The notes under the pieces were generated by a model. It was not told the origin of the DNA. It saw only the letters and a program-made list of their open reading frames with translations, and did no database searches. DNA of 64,000 nucleotides from contig JAVHJL010000005.1 of NCBI GenBank assembly GCA_036971715.1, positions 62,001-126,000 on the forward strand, in the 5' to 3' direction. This document shows, piece by piece, positions 11,926 to 23,875 of this stretch; within the stretch, counting starts at the first letter, position 1, and each line of letters starts with the position of its first letter. The stretch comes from Arthrobotrys musiformis (Eukaryota; Ascomycota; Orbiliomycetes; Orbiliales; Orbiliaceae). The translations under genes were made by a program, and so were the position numbers.

Positions 11926-12513
11926 GCTAGAGGAGGAGGAGGTGTAAGGTGTATGATACTAGATTGTTCGTCTGCTGTTTAAAGGGCTTGGATTAGCGGG
12001 ACTTGCTTTATATACATTTCTTTTGGCATACATTTTGGAGTACCTACTTTTCCTGAGGTAGTAATATCACGAGCATTACCATTGCCATTGCCATTAGTTG
12101 CTAGTTGGGATGTGGAGAATATAATGTTGATGCTTGTTGCCTACAAAGCGTCGTTATCGATAGTCAGCCAGGCAACAGGGCCAAGAGGGAGGTAGGCCCA
12201 ATACCGGGGGGGCTACCCGATCTCCCTGCCGACGAAGATAGAAAAGTGTGTGTTTATGGCGCTATCAGACGATGTGCAGAGATGTGTTGTCTGAGGTTGA
12301 AATTCGTGCCAAGATTTTGCTGAGTTTGGGGGCCAACCGCCATCCGACTTCATCGTCATAATCTTCCCTGGCCAGCCGTCGACGCTCTTCCAAAGGCTTC
12401 CTCTGTCTTCACTCCCCTCGTACCCCCCCTTTCTCCCCCTTCTCCCCTTTCTCCCCCAACCCATCATCACCACCATCACCGCTTACGGTAACATTCGATA
12501 CCGTCTCGCCCAA
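11926..12513. other. Intergenic region between pex4 and the mS38 gene
   Basis: 3' flank of pex4, then a C/T-rich stretch at 12380-12480 that looks like the promoter and leader of the mS38 gene. No gene seen. Confidence 0.5.
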
Positions 12514-13639
12514 ATGTTCGCCTGTCCGACCCGACGGGCTCTCCTCAGCTGCTCTTCCCATGCTCCCCCTACCAGCCGCCGCCTGATCTCAACGGCCACG
12601 GCCAACTCCGTACAACAGCGACCTATTAGACGATATTCTTCTTCGTCATCCTCATCATCGAACTCCAAACCGTTCGGTCCCAACAGCCGTGGCCTCGCGT
12701 CCAAGACCGGTGCCTTCAGGAAACGGGAACGACAGTGCGAGAATGGACAGCAGCCGCAGCAGCAGCAACCACAAACAGCGCAGAGTATTGCGCCGCCGAT
12801 ACCTGGCAAGGTATCCGGTGTGGAAATCAAGACAGAGCATCAGCAAGCAGTAGAAGAAGCTCCGAAGGTTGAGCAGAACCCTCTGCCGTTCGTGGCTCGT
12901 ACGGATCATCTCCGGGCAAAAGGTATTGAAAAAGCCTCGTCCCTTCTCTATTCCCATACGATCCTTGCTAACTCATTCGTCTATAGATATCCATGCATCC
13001 TCTTTCTTCGCCCTCCACCGCCCGATGTCAGTACGCTTCCCTGTCCCGGGCATCTATAACGCCAACTCCTTCCAAAAACTATTCGACCCTTCGACCCCAT
13101 TATCCAACATGGAGCTCCACAAGATCCAACAGGAGGTCCAAGCTCGCCAGCCTACCATCAACGAGAATGAGGCCACAAACAATCAAGACACCATCTTGAG
13201 CCCGGACGAGGTTCGGGCTTACGCCAGGAACGGCAGTCAAACGGAACAGAAGGCATCTTCATCAGAGCCCCAGATGAAGATCTCTAGTTCCATCTTATTC
13301 GAACAATATCTCCCCTTCAACCCTCCACCACCCCCGGAACCTATCTCCGAGGGAACCATCAAGGCCGAGAAGGCTTCCTTCGAGAAGCTCAAGGGCATGC
13401 AAATCATCACAACCACCGAAGGTTCAGCCGACGGGCAGCCATACATTTTGGCATTCTTCCAGGGCCCCGAGAAGCAGCCCGGTAGAGTCGGCAGAGTAAG
13501 AAAAACCATGCGCAGCGAGGTTCCAACCATGCAGGCCCTCAGCGTAAAGAGACAGCGCAAACTAAAGATGAAGAAGCACAAGTATAAGAAACTGATGAAG
13601 AAGACAAGAACCTTGAGACGAAGACTCGAGAAGCAGTAG
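12514..13639 (+). CDS. COX24: Mitochondrial small-subunit ribosomal protein mS38 (COX24/AURKAIP1 family)
   Basis: Component of the mitochondrial small ribosomal subunit, linked in yeast to COX1 expression. Exons are 12514-12922 and 12987-13639, giving 353 aa. The N-terminus is presequence-like: rich in Arg, Ser and Ala, no acidic residues in the first 40, then a Ser run. The middle is low-complexity with Gln repeats (about residues 85-100) and a Pro run. The diagnostic part is the last 35 residues: a Ser-Val-Lys-Arg start followed by a very basic block containing LKMKKHKYKK and an RTLRRR end. This is the DUF1713/mS38 signature that threads into the ribosome. The spliced frame reads through to the stop without gaps. 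Confidence 0.88.
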
Positions 13640-16037
13640 TTTCTCCCCTCCGCTTTTTTATTTCCTTCCTTTCGTGTACAATTTCATCCTCTCGTCTTTA
13701 TTTTCGTATGCTGCTCATTCATGGCGTCCGTTGTCTCTTTTTGATATCCTTTTCTCCCTTCTACTCGCCACCACAACCACTGTCACCACAATAATGGTTT
13801 GTATGAAAACTACACTCAAACACACCTCTTCACGCGGCTCTCTCACGAAAGAGAAGCGACGACGCTTTTTTTGACTCTCTCCTTCCACTTATCTATATTA
13901 CTATTCTTCGTTGGCCCAGTTCCACCCAACAGCTTCCGCGGAAGCGAAACTCGTAGACTTTCTGTTCTTCTATCGATGTTTACATATTTCTTTTGTATTT
14001 CTAAATATGTTTCTCTTCTAGGGTACTTTCAAAGTAATTTTATTTTCATATCTTGAATATTGATTGATATGGGATACCCGAGTTCCTGTTCGACTGTAGA
14101 CACCTTTTTTTTTTTTAGCTCTAGGTATAATTGAACCAAGCAAGCATTCCAGTCAGGGTTTTGTCGAAAATATTTGAATCAGAAGTGCAGGTGGACAATA
14201 TTAATAGAGCGCTATGCTGCTTGTAGACTAGACTATATTATGCCGGTTATGGTAGATGTCACGATTGCTGGTTCATGAAGGGATCAAGCTAGGACATGAC
14301 AATCTCTCGATCGTCTTACTACAAACTTACATCGGATGTTAACTTTCGCAGCGGTGAGATATCATGAGCTCGCAGGATTTCAAGAGATAAGTGCAAAGCG
14401 ACTGCTCGAGCTCCAAGCTATTGTCGCAGACTTGATGTCAGATACCAGGCTAAGAAATGGACTCGAAGATCAATTGACGGGTACACTTGTCTAGCCACTA
14501 GTGGTCTAGCAATGCATGCATAGGAATGGTATTATGCGTATGCCTTTACCAGAACCAGCCTGGGGGGTAGGAAAGACTTGGGTTTCTTGGACTTCTAGAA
14601 ACCGAGATAGTATAGTTGAATCCATGAAAGTGAAGTTACAGTTGGGTTGAGTGTTGACAAATGCAACAGAGTTCATAAGCCTCAAATCCGCAACTGACCA
14701 CGATGCAATAACAGCACGCAGTGTATCGCCCCCCTATCATGTCGTATCCATCATAGAATGTAGGTATATCCATTCCTCATCAGAACCTTCCTCGATTGTG
14801 GCCTAACTAGGAGCCCAACATGTTGAATGGAATTTCAGGGACAGCTCGACAGGGACAGCTTTAACGTGGCCTTGTTATAATTAGCCGAACACGGCTTCGA
14901 ATGGATCAAAGTTCCTCGCATTGGCCAAATGGGCTACGAATTGGACAGCTCAAGTTGACGACCTCCTGAGAATTGGTCACACCGCCGAGCAGGGCAGGGG
15001 CATATTTCCGGTTGGATTCAACCACAGCCGGTTCGAACTCACCAATGTGGCCATAAACCAGGGCGCCTCCCCTTCGAGCTGCGAAGCTTCAAGCCTTCCA
15101 TATGGATCCATGACGCATCAAGCAGACACAACTTCGACTGCTAAACCTTTTTGAACGCCAGAGTCGGCAGCCGGAGCCAATCGCAGGCAGAGTTTGGTTC
15201 ACGTCGCTTTGTTGATGGGCCATCAGCTGACCGTTTCAGGTGGCCTGGCCTGGCCGGGTTAAGCTTCGATTTCGGCCTTTTCCCCAACAAACCATCGGAG
15301 CTTCTGCGCGATGCCCTTCCCTCGAAGCACCAAGCACAACATACTTATATGCATACACTCCGCATTGACTGGCAGGAGAGTTAATCACAATTGGCATGTG
15401 GCTCTACCTTTAAATTCACCTTCACAGGTCAAACTGTCAGCCCAATATCATCAATCTCTGTTTTTGAAGCCAACTGCATTGGCGGCGACTCGATTAATTT
15501 GCTTAATTTGCGCCCAACAATTATCGGATCCCTGAAATAAGCTACGTCCTCTTACGTAGCTTTATATCGCCTCCTCCTTGTTTTCATTTGCTTCGAATTC
15601 CCTCCGGCTCCCTCTATTTGTATTGGCCACTGAGGCCTGTGACACCATCGGGAAATCACGTATCGCTGTGGAATTTATCTGCGGCAGTGGCCAGATACCA
15701 GATAACTAACGTTAAACTCGGTATCAGCAGCAGCAGCTTCTCCTCCTTCAGGCCATCCTTCCGATCAATCTCGTCCCAAAGCGGGTCCCAAAGCATCGTT
15801 TTTGTACCCCCAACCCGCGGGACCATCTCGACGCTAGCTGGTTGGGAGGAAGGGTTTCGGACGTACATACCACCACCGTGTATGCATACTTATGCATATG
15901 CCTACGTCGCCCTCCAACTAGGTAAACTAGTCTGCCAACCAGCTCGTGAAGGCGAAGAGGAGGCCACCAGTTGTCCGTTGGTATCGATATCGCCAGCTCC
16001 GACGGCCGATAAATAGCCATCAAAAGGATGTATCAAA
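13640..16037. other. Gene-free stretch of 2.4 kb
   Basis: 3' flank of the mS38 gene (T-runs near 13860 and 14110), then AT-balanced DNA with only short non-coding-like ORFs. The last 500 bp are C/T-rich and probably contain the promoter and leader of the lipase gene. Confidence 0.45.
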
Positions 16038-17996
16038 ATGAGACTGATCAGCCCGTCTGTCCCCCACCACTTTCATTTGCTGTCGTCCTACCTTCTCCTG
16101 ATAGCGCCCTCCTTCTACCCCCATAATAAACCCTCCAATAAATCTTCTCCCCCCGTTTCCTCCTCTTCTTCTTCCTCTTCTTCTCGCTTCTCTTCAATAC
16201 GGTCGTTACACTCGGCTTCCACAAGGCGAAGACGTGGGTCGAACATCAATCTTGAAATAACGCCGACAAACCCTCGACGATCCTCCAGCAATCGAAACAG
16301 CTTAACAAAACGCTCACCCCGTCACGCGACCACTTCTAAACTGTCCGTCACCGCAAGTAACCCGCTCGCTATCGTCTCCACCAAGCCCCCTTTGTCTCTA
16401 CAAAAGTCCGGTCGACATTATTCTTCGCTCGCTAGCGTCACCGGTCTGACGCAAGAACTCATTCGAATCACTACATATCGGAACTCGTCGGCTGCAAGTG
16501 CAAGAGCTATGTCTATGGGAATGGATCCACCCTCGGGAGACCACCTGGTGGTTCTCGTTCACGGGTACGTCATGAAAATAACATTTCTTTCTTTGACTAT
16601 GAATCTCAGTTGCTAACCCTGTCGTTCGATCAGTCTCTGGGGAAACCCAAGCCATATGGAATACCTCGCCGAATCCCTCAAGTCCCGCTACGACGACTCC
16701 CAGCTCATCGTCCACGTAGCAGCAAGAAACAGCGGGAACTACACTTATGACGGCATAGAACTCGGCGGTGAACGGCTCGCCGCGGAAATCGAAGAACTAC
16801 TAGAGGACTTTGCAGATAAAGGGGTGATCATTCGCAAGTTCAGCATCGCAGGCTACTCCCTCGGTGGTCTGGTATCCCGCTATGTGGTCGGCGTCTTATA
16901 CTCCAAGGGAATATTCGACAAGATTAAGCCGGTGAACTTCACAACCTTTGCTTCCCCCCATCTGGGTGTCCGAACCCCTAAACTGGGGCTCCACCATCAC
17001 ATCTGGAACGTCATCGGTGCACGTACTCTCTCCGCTTCGGGAAGGCAACTCTTCACAATTGACAGCTTCCGTAACACGACCCGTCCGTTGCTCTCAATCC
17101 TTGCTGATAAGGATTTAGCATTCTGGAAGGGTCTGTCGGCGTTCAAGAACAAAGTACTCTACGCCAACATCATAAACGATCGCTCCGTCACATTCTTTAC
17201 CTCCGGTATCTCCAAATTCGACCCATACGCTGATTTAGACATGGTGGAATACAAATACCTTCCGGGCTACGGCGATGTGCTAATTGACGATGATGCCGGT
17301 GTCACCCTAAAATCATCTCAAGAGCCGGGCGACGAAGAACCGCAGCGCCCTGCCGCAGGGGCTGTAATCGAAAGGAAGCGAGGCAGTGGTGTATTCGGCA
17401 CCATCCGGAATTTCGTCCGAGACCTACCCTTCCTAGCATTATATACCGTCCTCGTCCCCGTGGGGCTCTGCTTGTTCCTTATGAACGCCGGTGTCCAAAC
17501 CTACACCTCAGGCCGCCGAATCCGCCTGCATGCCCAAAACCTCAAGTATAATATTCCACTAGCTGTAGCCGAGGAAGTCCAAGAGGCAATGGATGTGATG
17601 GTAGAAGGGCTAAACCACGCCCAAAGAGCCGACCACCTCCCACCCCGCACCGAGGACGAGGAATCGCTCAGCCCACGTCAACAGCCCACAACCTCCAGAT
17701 CACCACCATCCAGCCTCGAAGACTACCCCTCCACAAAAAGTGAAGAGGACGAAGAAGGGAAACTCCGTCTGGAATCAACCCTCAGCATGCCCGAATTCCC
17801 CACGCTAGCCCTAGCAAAGCATCAGTTCGAAATGATCGATTCCCTCGACGCACTGGGGTTTAAAAAGTTCCCAGTCCACATCCAAAAGGTGAAACATAGC
17901 CACGCAGCAATCATCGTCAGAAACCCCAAGAATAATGCGTTCAGCGAGGGAAAGATGGTTGTGAAGCATTGGCTGGATGGACAATTCGAGGTTTAA
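16038..17996 (+). CDS. DUF676 serine esterase/lipase (ROG1/LPL1-like)
   Basis: Alpha/beta-hydrolase of the fungal DUF676 group, whose yeast members (Lpl1, Rog1) act as phospholipase or monoacylglycerol lipase on lipid droplets. Exons are 16038-16564 and 16634-17996, giving 629 aa. The hydrolase starts near residue 168 (HLVVLVHG, oxyanion loop GLWGNP). The nucleophile is S251 in GYSLGG. Likely acid and base are D358 (IINDRS) and H599 (HSHAAIIV). A hydrophobic segment at about 440-462 looks like a membrane anchor, followed by an acidic Ser/Pro-rich linker. Residues 1-165 are basic and Ser/Arg-rich with no recognisable domain. The alternative start at 16509 (MSMGMD) would leave only the hydrolase, so the start is uncertain. 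The splice restores the oxyanion loop exactly. Confidence 0.88.
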
Positions 17997-19350
17997 ACCC
18001 ACCCCAAACGAAACGAAACCCATATTACGAAAAGCAGAAAAAAAGAAACATGCCTTACGAGGCTGAGGAGTTATTGATTACGATACCCTGTTACTACTAC
18101 TTATAACTACGACTAATCCACCCTACCCATCCATTCAGCATGCATTGCGTCCGGCGACCGTTTGAACTTTTTTGTTTTGTTTTGTTTTTGTTTTTTTTTT
18201 TGGTCAGGAGCCCCATAGATTACATCACCTCCTCTCCATTTCTACCCCACCAGGCGTCAGATTGCAATTACTCGGAGTTCATGAGCAGAAACCCCATTCA
18301 TCCATTGTTAGAAACATCTTCACATGTACTGTAGCTTCACAACAACCATCATCATCCGAGCCGGTACCCCCGAGCTCTCACGATCATTACTTCAATCATC
18401 ACTTTCGTTCCTGATTTATAGCAAGAAATTAGAATAGAAACACCCCCCCGTGATATAAACAGGAGTATACAATGCATTGGATCCTTAAGGACTCAAACAA
18501 TAAAAGTCATCACCGAAGCAGCACGTCGGCGGCAAAGCAAACGGCCAGGGGCACAATATACAACAAATAAGTGGAGGATTAAGTGTTGTGCCCCTCCCAA
18601 ACAATAGAATCTGGGAGCCTCGCGGACACGTACATGCGTGCATGGGGAGCACAATAAGGCCGATCGAGGCCAGCGGTACCTACTACTAGTGCATATGCAC
18701 GAATCCAGGCACTGTATTCTCCATGCACAGCAGATATGGCCCGGGGTAGAAAATTCAGGTCGATAACAATGGACGGCCAATTATACTATCGGGGACTTTT
18801 TTATTTCGTCATGTCATATAATAACATACGTCAAAAAAAAAAAAAGGACGAAGTCGAACGCGAGCTCGAAGTTGGAAATGGACAGCTCTGCGGTTCGAGT
18901 AACAAAATGAGGGAGTAACATCAGGAGCAGTCGAAGGAAGAAAAAAGGATTTAAAGCTGCTGACGGCAGACCCTTCACGACAATCCGGTCTGGACATGAC
19001 AGCTGTACAGGACATGTATATGTCCTAGCCCTCACCCGAAGTTCGAACACTCCGGTGCTCTTTTCTTTTCTTTATCACCCTTCTTCTATCTAAAATTACA
19101 CACTGCCATATTCATCTTCAAGATATTATAATTATAATACTCCCTCTCCAAGCTCCCGCAAGTCATAACGGCGGTCAACGGTGCAGCACCATCCACCAAG
19201 CTAGGTCTGCGTCTCGACACAAGCATTTACACCCGCTCTCCCCCGTAGTTACTCAAGGTACCACTATAAACCCACCAATCTAGTATAGAAACGCACTAAC
19301 ATCCTCAGACTCGCAAAGTATCCCCGACATATACATTAAGCCATGAAATC
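17997..19350. other. Intergenic region between the lipase and the F-box gene
   Basis: 3' flank of the lipase gene (T-rich tract at 18168-18202), then DNA without a credible gene. The last 200 bp hold a TATA box and leader of the F-box gene. Confidence 0.45.
19265..19270 (+). promoter_or_regulatory. TATA box of the F-box gene
   Basis: TATAAA 80 bp upstream of the ATG at 19351, followed by a CA-rich leader. Confidence 0.4.
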
Positions 19351-19869
19351 ATGGCCACGATATTCAGCCTCCCGATAGAACTCCTCCTCGCAGTCTCCAC
19401 GGACCTAACCCCAGCCTCGATCATCTCCCTCCGGATGACCTGCCGTTCCCTCCGTGACCGTCTCGAGCCTCTTATCCCCAACGGATACAGGGTCACTATG
19501 AACGACCTCCTTGAAATCGAGACCTGGCCGGAATACCACCCCGCCCTTATGCGCCCATTAGCTGCTCAATACCCCGATTCGAACGACTACTTTGCGTGCA
19601 GTAACTGCCTAACCCTCAAATCCGCCGATGCCTTCGCAGACAATATGATGAAAGGAAGGAGAGGCAAGTTCGCCAACGAGTCCACAACAAATAAATCCTC
19701 CCGTCTCTGCATCACCTGTGGGATCGAAAGGGGTGTATACGCCCCCGGCACAAAGCTCTACCACGGCGGGGCAAAAAGGATATACGGATTCGTATGCGAG
19801 ACTTGCAGCGGGTTTGAAGAGTTCCAGAATGGAGGCAGCGAAGGGACGATTTGTTCTGGATGCTCGTAG
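19351..19869 (+). CDS. Small F-box-like protein with four CxxC pairs
   Basis: Single exon, 172 aa. Residues 5-45 have the F-box pattern: LPIELLL, then a helix with SLRMTCRSLR. The rest carries four CxxC pairs: C83/C86, C120/C123, C149/C152 and C168/C171. These suggest two zinc ribbons or one interleaved zinc site. F-box proteins bring substrates to SCF ubiquitin ligases through Skp1; the CxxC part would be the substrate-binding end, but no substrate can be named. The ATG at 19351 has A at -3 and G at +4. A short upstream ORF starting at 19343 overlaps it in another frame. Typical of large, fast-evolving ascomycete F-box families. Confidence 0.75.
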   Translation: MATIFSLPIELLLAVSTDLTPASIISLRMTCRSLRDRLEPLIPNGYRVTMNDLLEIETWPEYHPALMRPLAAQYPDSNDYFACSNCLTLKSADAFADNMMKGRRGKFANESTTNKSSRLCITCGIERGVYAPGTKLYHGGAKRIYGFVCETCSGFEEFQNGGSEGTICSGCS

Positions 19870-22279
19870 CATCATGCATAGTATTTTTTATAGAATTATA
19901 TACTATGCAGTTTCCCTTCGGGGTTTTAATAAGCATCATAGACACAGTTTCTCTTCCTTTTAAAAACTTAGTAGGGGAATTGAACCCACGTACAACTGTC
20001 GGTTTCAAGAACGTATAAGCGCAGGGTTAAAGCTTGGACAAGTTAAACGGCAGTGTTGAAGAAGCCACACCTCAAGGGTATGCACTGCACCTGTCAGTAT
20101 AAAAGCCAGCGCAGCACCACCTACATAATCCCAACTATGTATACCCTCGTTAGCCCATAAAGGAACATACCTCCCTGTGCCGCTTCTTTAATACCCCAAT
20201 AGACAAGTAAGCGGAAGGGAAATATTTAGATATCCCAGCGCCATGCAGTGTCGAGACTGGCCCCGGCGCCAGCTAATCATCACCAAAGATTCCAACAAAA
20301 TCAACACATTTGTGATCTCCATTAGGCCTGTTCTGTCCTGAATAGGTAGGTTCTCTCAATAGGGCTAGACCAATAGCACCTTCGGCTTTATTAGTTTCAC
20401 GTAATCCCGGAAACCATTAATATTGTGGGGCAGATTTGTAATACTTGGTGAAATTTCTTGGAGGTTGATTTAGATTCCATTCCTTAAGTAACGCGCCCGG
20501 AAGACGCTGATTGACGGTAGGTTCAATTCAAGGGCTAGGTCAACAGCCACTCCTGAGCGACGTCATGACGAGATGAACACCACCATTCAAGATGCTGCAA
20601 ATAAATCAAAGGGCCCGATTGCATTAACACTAGGCATTTGGAAGACCAAACCACAAACCTTGCGGATCGTCCAATGATAAAACCATCCGAGCCTCTAACC
20701 TGAACCTCATCGGACGCCGTTTCCGTTGCGAATACCCGATCCGCTGCGACGAACACCAATAAATCGAACCGAAGAGGAAATTTTCACAACCGTTGTTTCA
20801 ACATTAGCAAGCCGTCTCACAATCAGAGAGTACTTGTACATTTTGATAATAATCGTTTCGGCGGAAGGTGAAAATAACAAAGGAAAGTCCGGTCGCATAC
20901 CCTAAACGCTGCCAACGGATACCAGAAACGCTGCAGGTTTAGCCTATTTCTAACCCGTCGAGACGTTCAATAGACCTATTTATGCAATAGCTTCATACTC
21001 GGTATTCACAATTACTTAAATAATTGAATGTGTTTGAATGTCCGCATGGGCATGATGTTTTATTATTTTATTGTCTATAGATCTATCGTCTATTTACTCG
21101 CGCGTATACCAAATTAGTCGCGTTGGTTGATGGCTTGCGGCAGAGTTTTATCGCAGCTAGGATCATACAAATGCCACAAGACATCGATGCAATACATAGT
21201 CCCCAAACATATTGTAGCTCAGACCTACATGTAGCGGAATTTCCTGTTTTACCAACAAGTCGGATTCTCATAGATACTACGCAGTCCATCCAGACACAAT
21301 ATTTAACCCTGGCCCCCGGATGCCCAGATGTGGGCCAAGTTATAATATATACTTTTACTTTCGGTTTGGAGACTAGCCAGCCCAATCGCTCAGAGCTTTC
21401 TAATTTCCATATTCTTTATATCTCACACGTTTGGAGTTTCTAAGAAATCTGTAAGCTGTTCTTCGCGGGCACACCGCCGGTCGTTTCGAATAGTTCTTAG
21501 ACAATTGGTATCCGGCCTTAAGGCAAGGTTGAATCATCAGATCATGGGCAAATCTCATGTGCGATTCTAAACCTAAGATACAGTTAAATAGGTGGAGTGG
21601 TAGTGCCGTTCCCAACCGAATTGAAATAACGCATAGCTTATCTCGTGAACCAAATGCTGCCGCGCATAGCTGGAATAACACCAAGCAACGAAACAACCCA
21701 GATCTAAGTCAAAGGCAACGATACCCCGCCGACTATTAATATTTTCACACGCGAGCCTCGAGATCGTGTGGCTATGTCAGAATCGAAGTCGCATACGCAT
21801 CAATGCATTGATTCGTCCATGCGCGCGCTTCTAAGCCCCATATGCATACCAAAGGGCCCGGGCTACTACCAGCCACCGCCAGCATGCGGAATATTCGAAA
21901 ACGACACAATATGCCATGGTAGAATTCAAAAACAAAAAATATTATGTGACCAGCAAGAATCACTGTTTGCCTAACGGTCAGGCAAGGCCCAGGGTACCAA
22001 TCATATCAAGTCGATAGGGTGGGGTATACGTACAACTCATATGCTCATATGGCACAGCACATCAGCCTTGTCTCGAGATCTTGCAATCCCCAGATCCTTC
22101 GAACATCAACCTAGCAAGGGCAAATACAAAAAGCCAACACGAGAAAAAAGCCATCGATAAATAAGCCAGCATCATCAATTAGAATCAAATATTTAATTCA
22201 TCCGATCCCACAGCTGCATTCGAGGCTAATCCCCGCGAGACCAGCTAATCCCGCAATTGCAAGCAGTTTATCGAAAAAC
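19870..22279. other. Gene-poor stretch with a possible tRNA remnant
   Basis: No protein gene is supported. A minus-strand tRNA-like sequence lies at 19965-20044. The remainder is AT-rich with short, non-coding-like ORFs. Some 2.4 kb separate the conserved block from the accessory island. Confidence 0.4.
19965..20044 (-). pseudogene. Degenerate tRNA-like sequence, possibly tRNA-Ser(UGA)-derived
   Basis: On the minus strand there is a good B-box (GGGTTCAATTCCC), an A-box-like TGTCCAAGC, acceptor arms AACTT/AAGTT at the right distance, a CTTGAAA seven-base loop that would present UGA, and a T5 run just after the 3' end. The T-stem and anticodon stem do not pair well, so a functional tRNA is unlikely. 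It may also be chance similarity. Confidence 0.22.
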
Positions 22280-22936
22280 ATGCAGTGCACTGTCCTGGAG
22301 AAGAACGGCTCCCCTTGCGATAACAGGTGCCGGGCCAACCGAGGATATTGCACAAAACACAATGCGGAGTATCAAAAACTATACGAATCCTACAAAACGT
22401 TAGAAAAGGAATACGATGGTATCGGATTAGAAACTAGCCCTCCAGGCCCCCCGGGAAGTGGTGAATCAGACAGTTGGAAGATAAAAGCTTTGAAAAAGAT
22501 CAATTGCGGGAGGGAGGTCTGTCAACAACGAACCGAAGTCAATCATCGATTTTTTAACCAAATCTCTCAAACCCAGGCTAACCGCAACGTTAACTGGCAA
22601 GAGGGCAATCGTAGCCATGTCCAAAGGATTTTGAAGCTCCAATCCGAGGTCAAATTCTGGGAGGGGGAACTGGAGAAGCGTGACCAGCAGGATAAAGCCT
22701 TCGAAAATGCTAGGCGGATCAGGCCCGCTCAAAGTGCCACTCGCATGAGACAAATACCTTACCCCGACACCGCACGAATCCTCAGAGACCGCGAAATTGC
22801 TAGAGAGGCTCGGGAAATTGCTAGAGAGGCTCGGGAACTTGCCAGTTCTTCGCCCGAGGAACAACCTAGCCCGTCTACTTTCGCTGCTTCCCTACCATTG
22901 ATATTAATTGCAATCTACGTCGTATTCTCTCTTTGA
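22280..22936 (+). CDS. Cys-rich, coiled-coil protein with C-terminal membrane anchor; shares its N-terminal domain with the gene at 26350
   Basis: Single exon, 218 aa, family not recognised by name. Residues 3-27 form a putative zinc motif, C3-x9-C13-x3-C17-x6-C24-x2-H27, of the general form CxxxxxxGxxC...YCxxH that I associate with DUF5763-like proteins. Residues 28-150 are charged and helical; a conserved core includes GRE, NHRFF and ILKLQ. Residues 172-192 repeat REIAREA, encoded by a 21-bp tandem duplication. The last 20 residues are hydrophobic (from FAASLP to the end) with almost no residues after them, as in tail-anchored proteins. The gene at 26350 starts with the same domain, so the two are paralogues in part. 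The ATG is preceded by a plausible leader. Function unknown. Confidence 0.65.
   Translation: MQCTVLEKNGSPCDNRCRANRGYCTKHNAEYQKLYESYKTLEKEYDGIGLETSPPGPPGSGESDSWKIKALKKINCGREVCQQRTEVNHRFFNQISQTQANRNVNWQEGNRSHVQRILKLQSEVKFWEGELEKRDQQDKAFENARRIRPAQSATRMRQIPYPDTARILRDREIAREAREIAREARELASSSPEEQPSPSTFAASLPLILIAIYVVFSL
22793..22834 (+). repeat. 21-bp tandem duplication inside the coding region at 22280
   Basis: Two identical 21-bp units (22793-22813 and 22814-22834), followed by a partial third copy. They encode the heptad-like REIAREA repeat. Perfect identity points to recent slippage. Confidence 0.85.
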
Positions 22937-23875
22937 AAAGCCGCAGCTACTACGATAAACCAAGCACCGGGCTTGAGAGTAGCTCGAGAAGCCTCGGCCT
23001 CTCCCCCTTTCCCATTTTTATTACGGTATCAGGATACTCTATTAGGAGGAAATTACCCTTGGCATCGTGGGTTTCTTCTGCTCATATCTCACTTCCTAGT
23101 GGAGAGAGCCCTTATTCAGGATAGATACATGGCGAGAAACAGATTTTTATGCCCACAATATCATCACATTCCCGCCCATTTGGCATGTTTCCTACCTCAC
23201 GGAATATGGTTTCAAAGAGTTTCTTGGGTCGTGGCGCCGATTTCATTTACGCCTTTTTTCCCTTCATCGCTCCAGAGCCCTTAACGGAGAATCTTACATA
23301 CTACATGGCTACGCCACACCCTATGTATCTCTATCGCTGTATTTTTTCGTTCAAGAGCGCATCAAGTGGTGGCGTGGACGAATCCATGTGCACATGTATT
23401 CTACCTCATACGAAGGAATATATTCTAGGTTCTCGGCTCTCCTAATGTCATACATCTTCTGTAATTTCCACAAGATACAACCGTCTCATCGTCTCGTAAA
23501 AGCCGATCGTTGTGTCTCGGCCTAGCTGAACAGGCATACGCATTTGGAACGCCCATTTCCGAATACGGGACCACTATACAAGCGCAAACTTACATAGGCA
23601 CATATACTTCTTCAAAGTAGTTGTATACTGCAAAGCTTTAGTCAAAACCAAAACATAATTTTTTTTAATTTCTACTTCTACTTTTACCCTTTTTTTCTTC
23701 TTTCTTTTCTTTTTTTGAACGTAGTTACAACTTCAAAAATCACAAAGACCTATACTAAACTGAAACAGAAAATAGGAAAGGAAGTAAGAGTGTCCCGAAA
23801 GTTCAAATAGCTAGACACTCAATTGATCAAGAAATGGTAAGCAAATATATTAAATATGAACTAATATGCGTAAAT
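22937..23875. other. Convergent intergenic region
   Basis: 3' flanks of the gene at 22280 (+) and the kinase-like gene (-). T/C-rich tracts lie at 23660-23720. No further gene seen. Confidence 0.4.
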
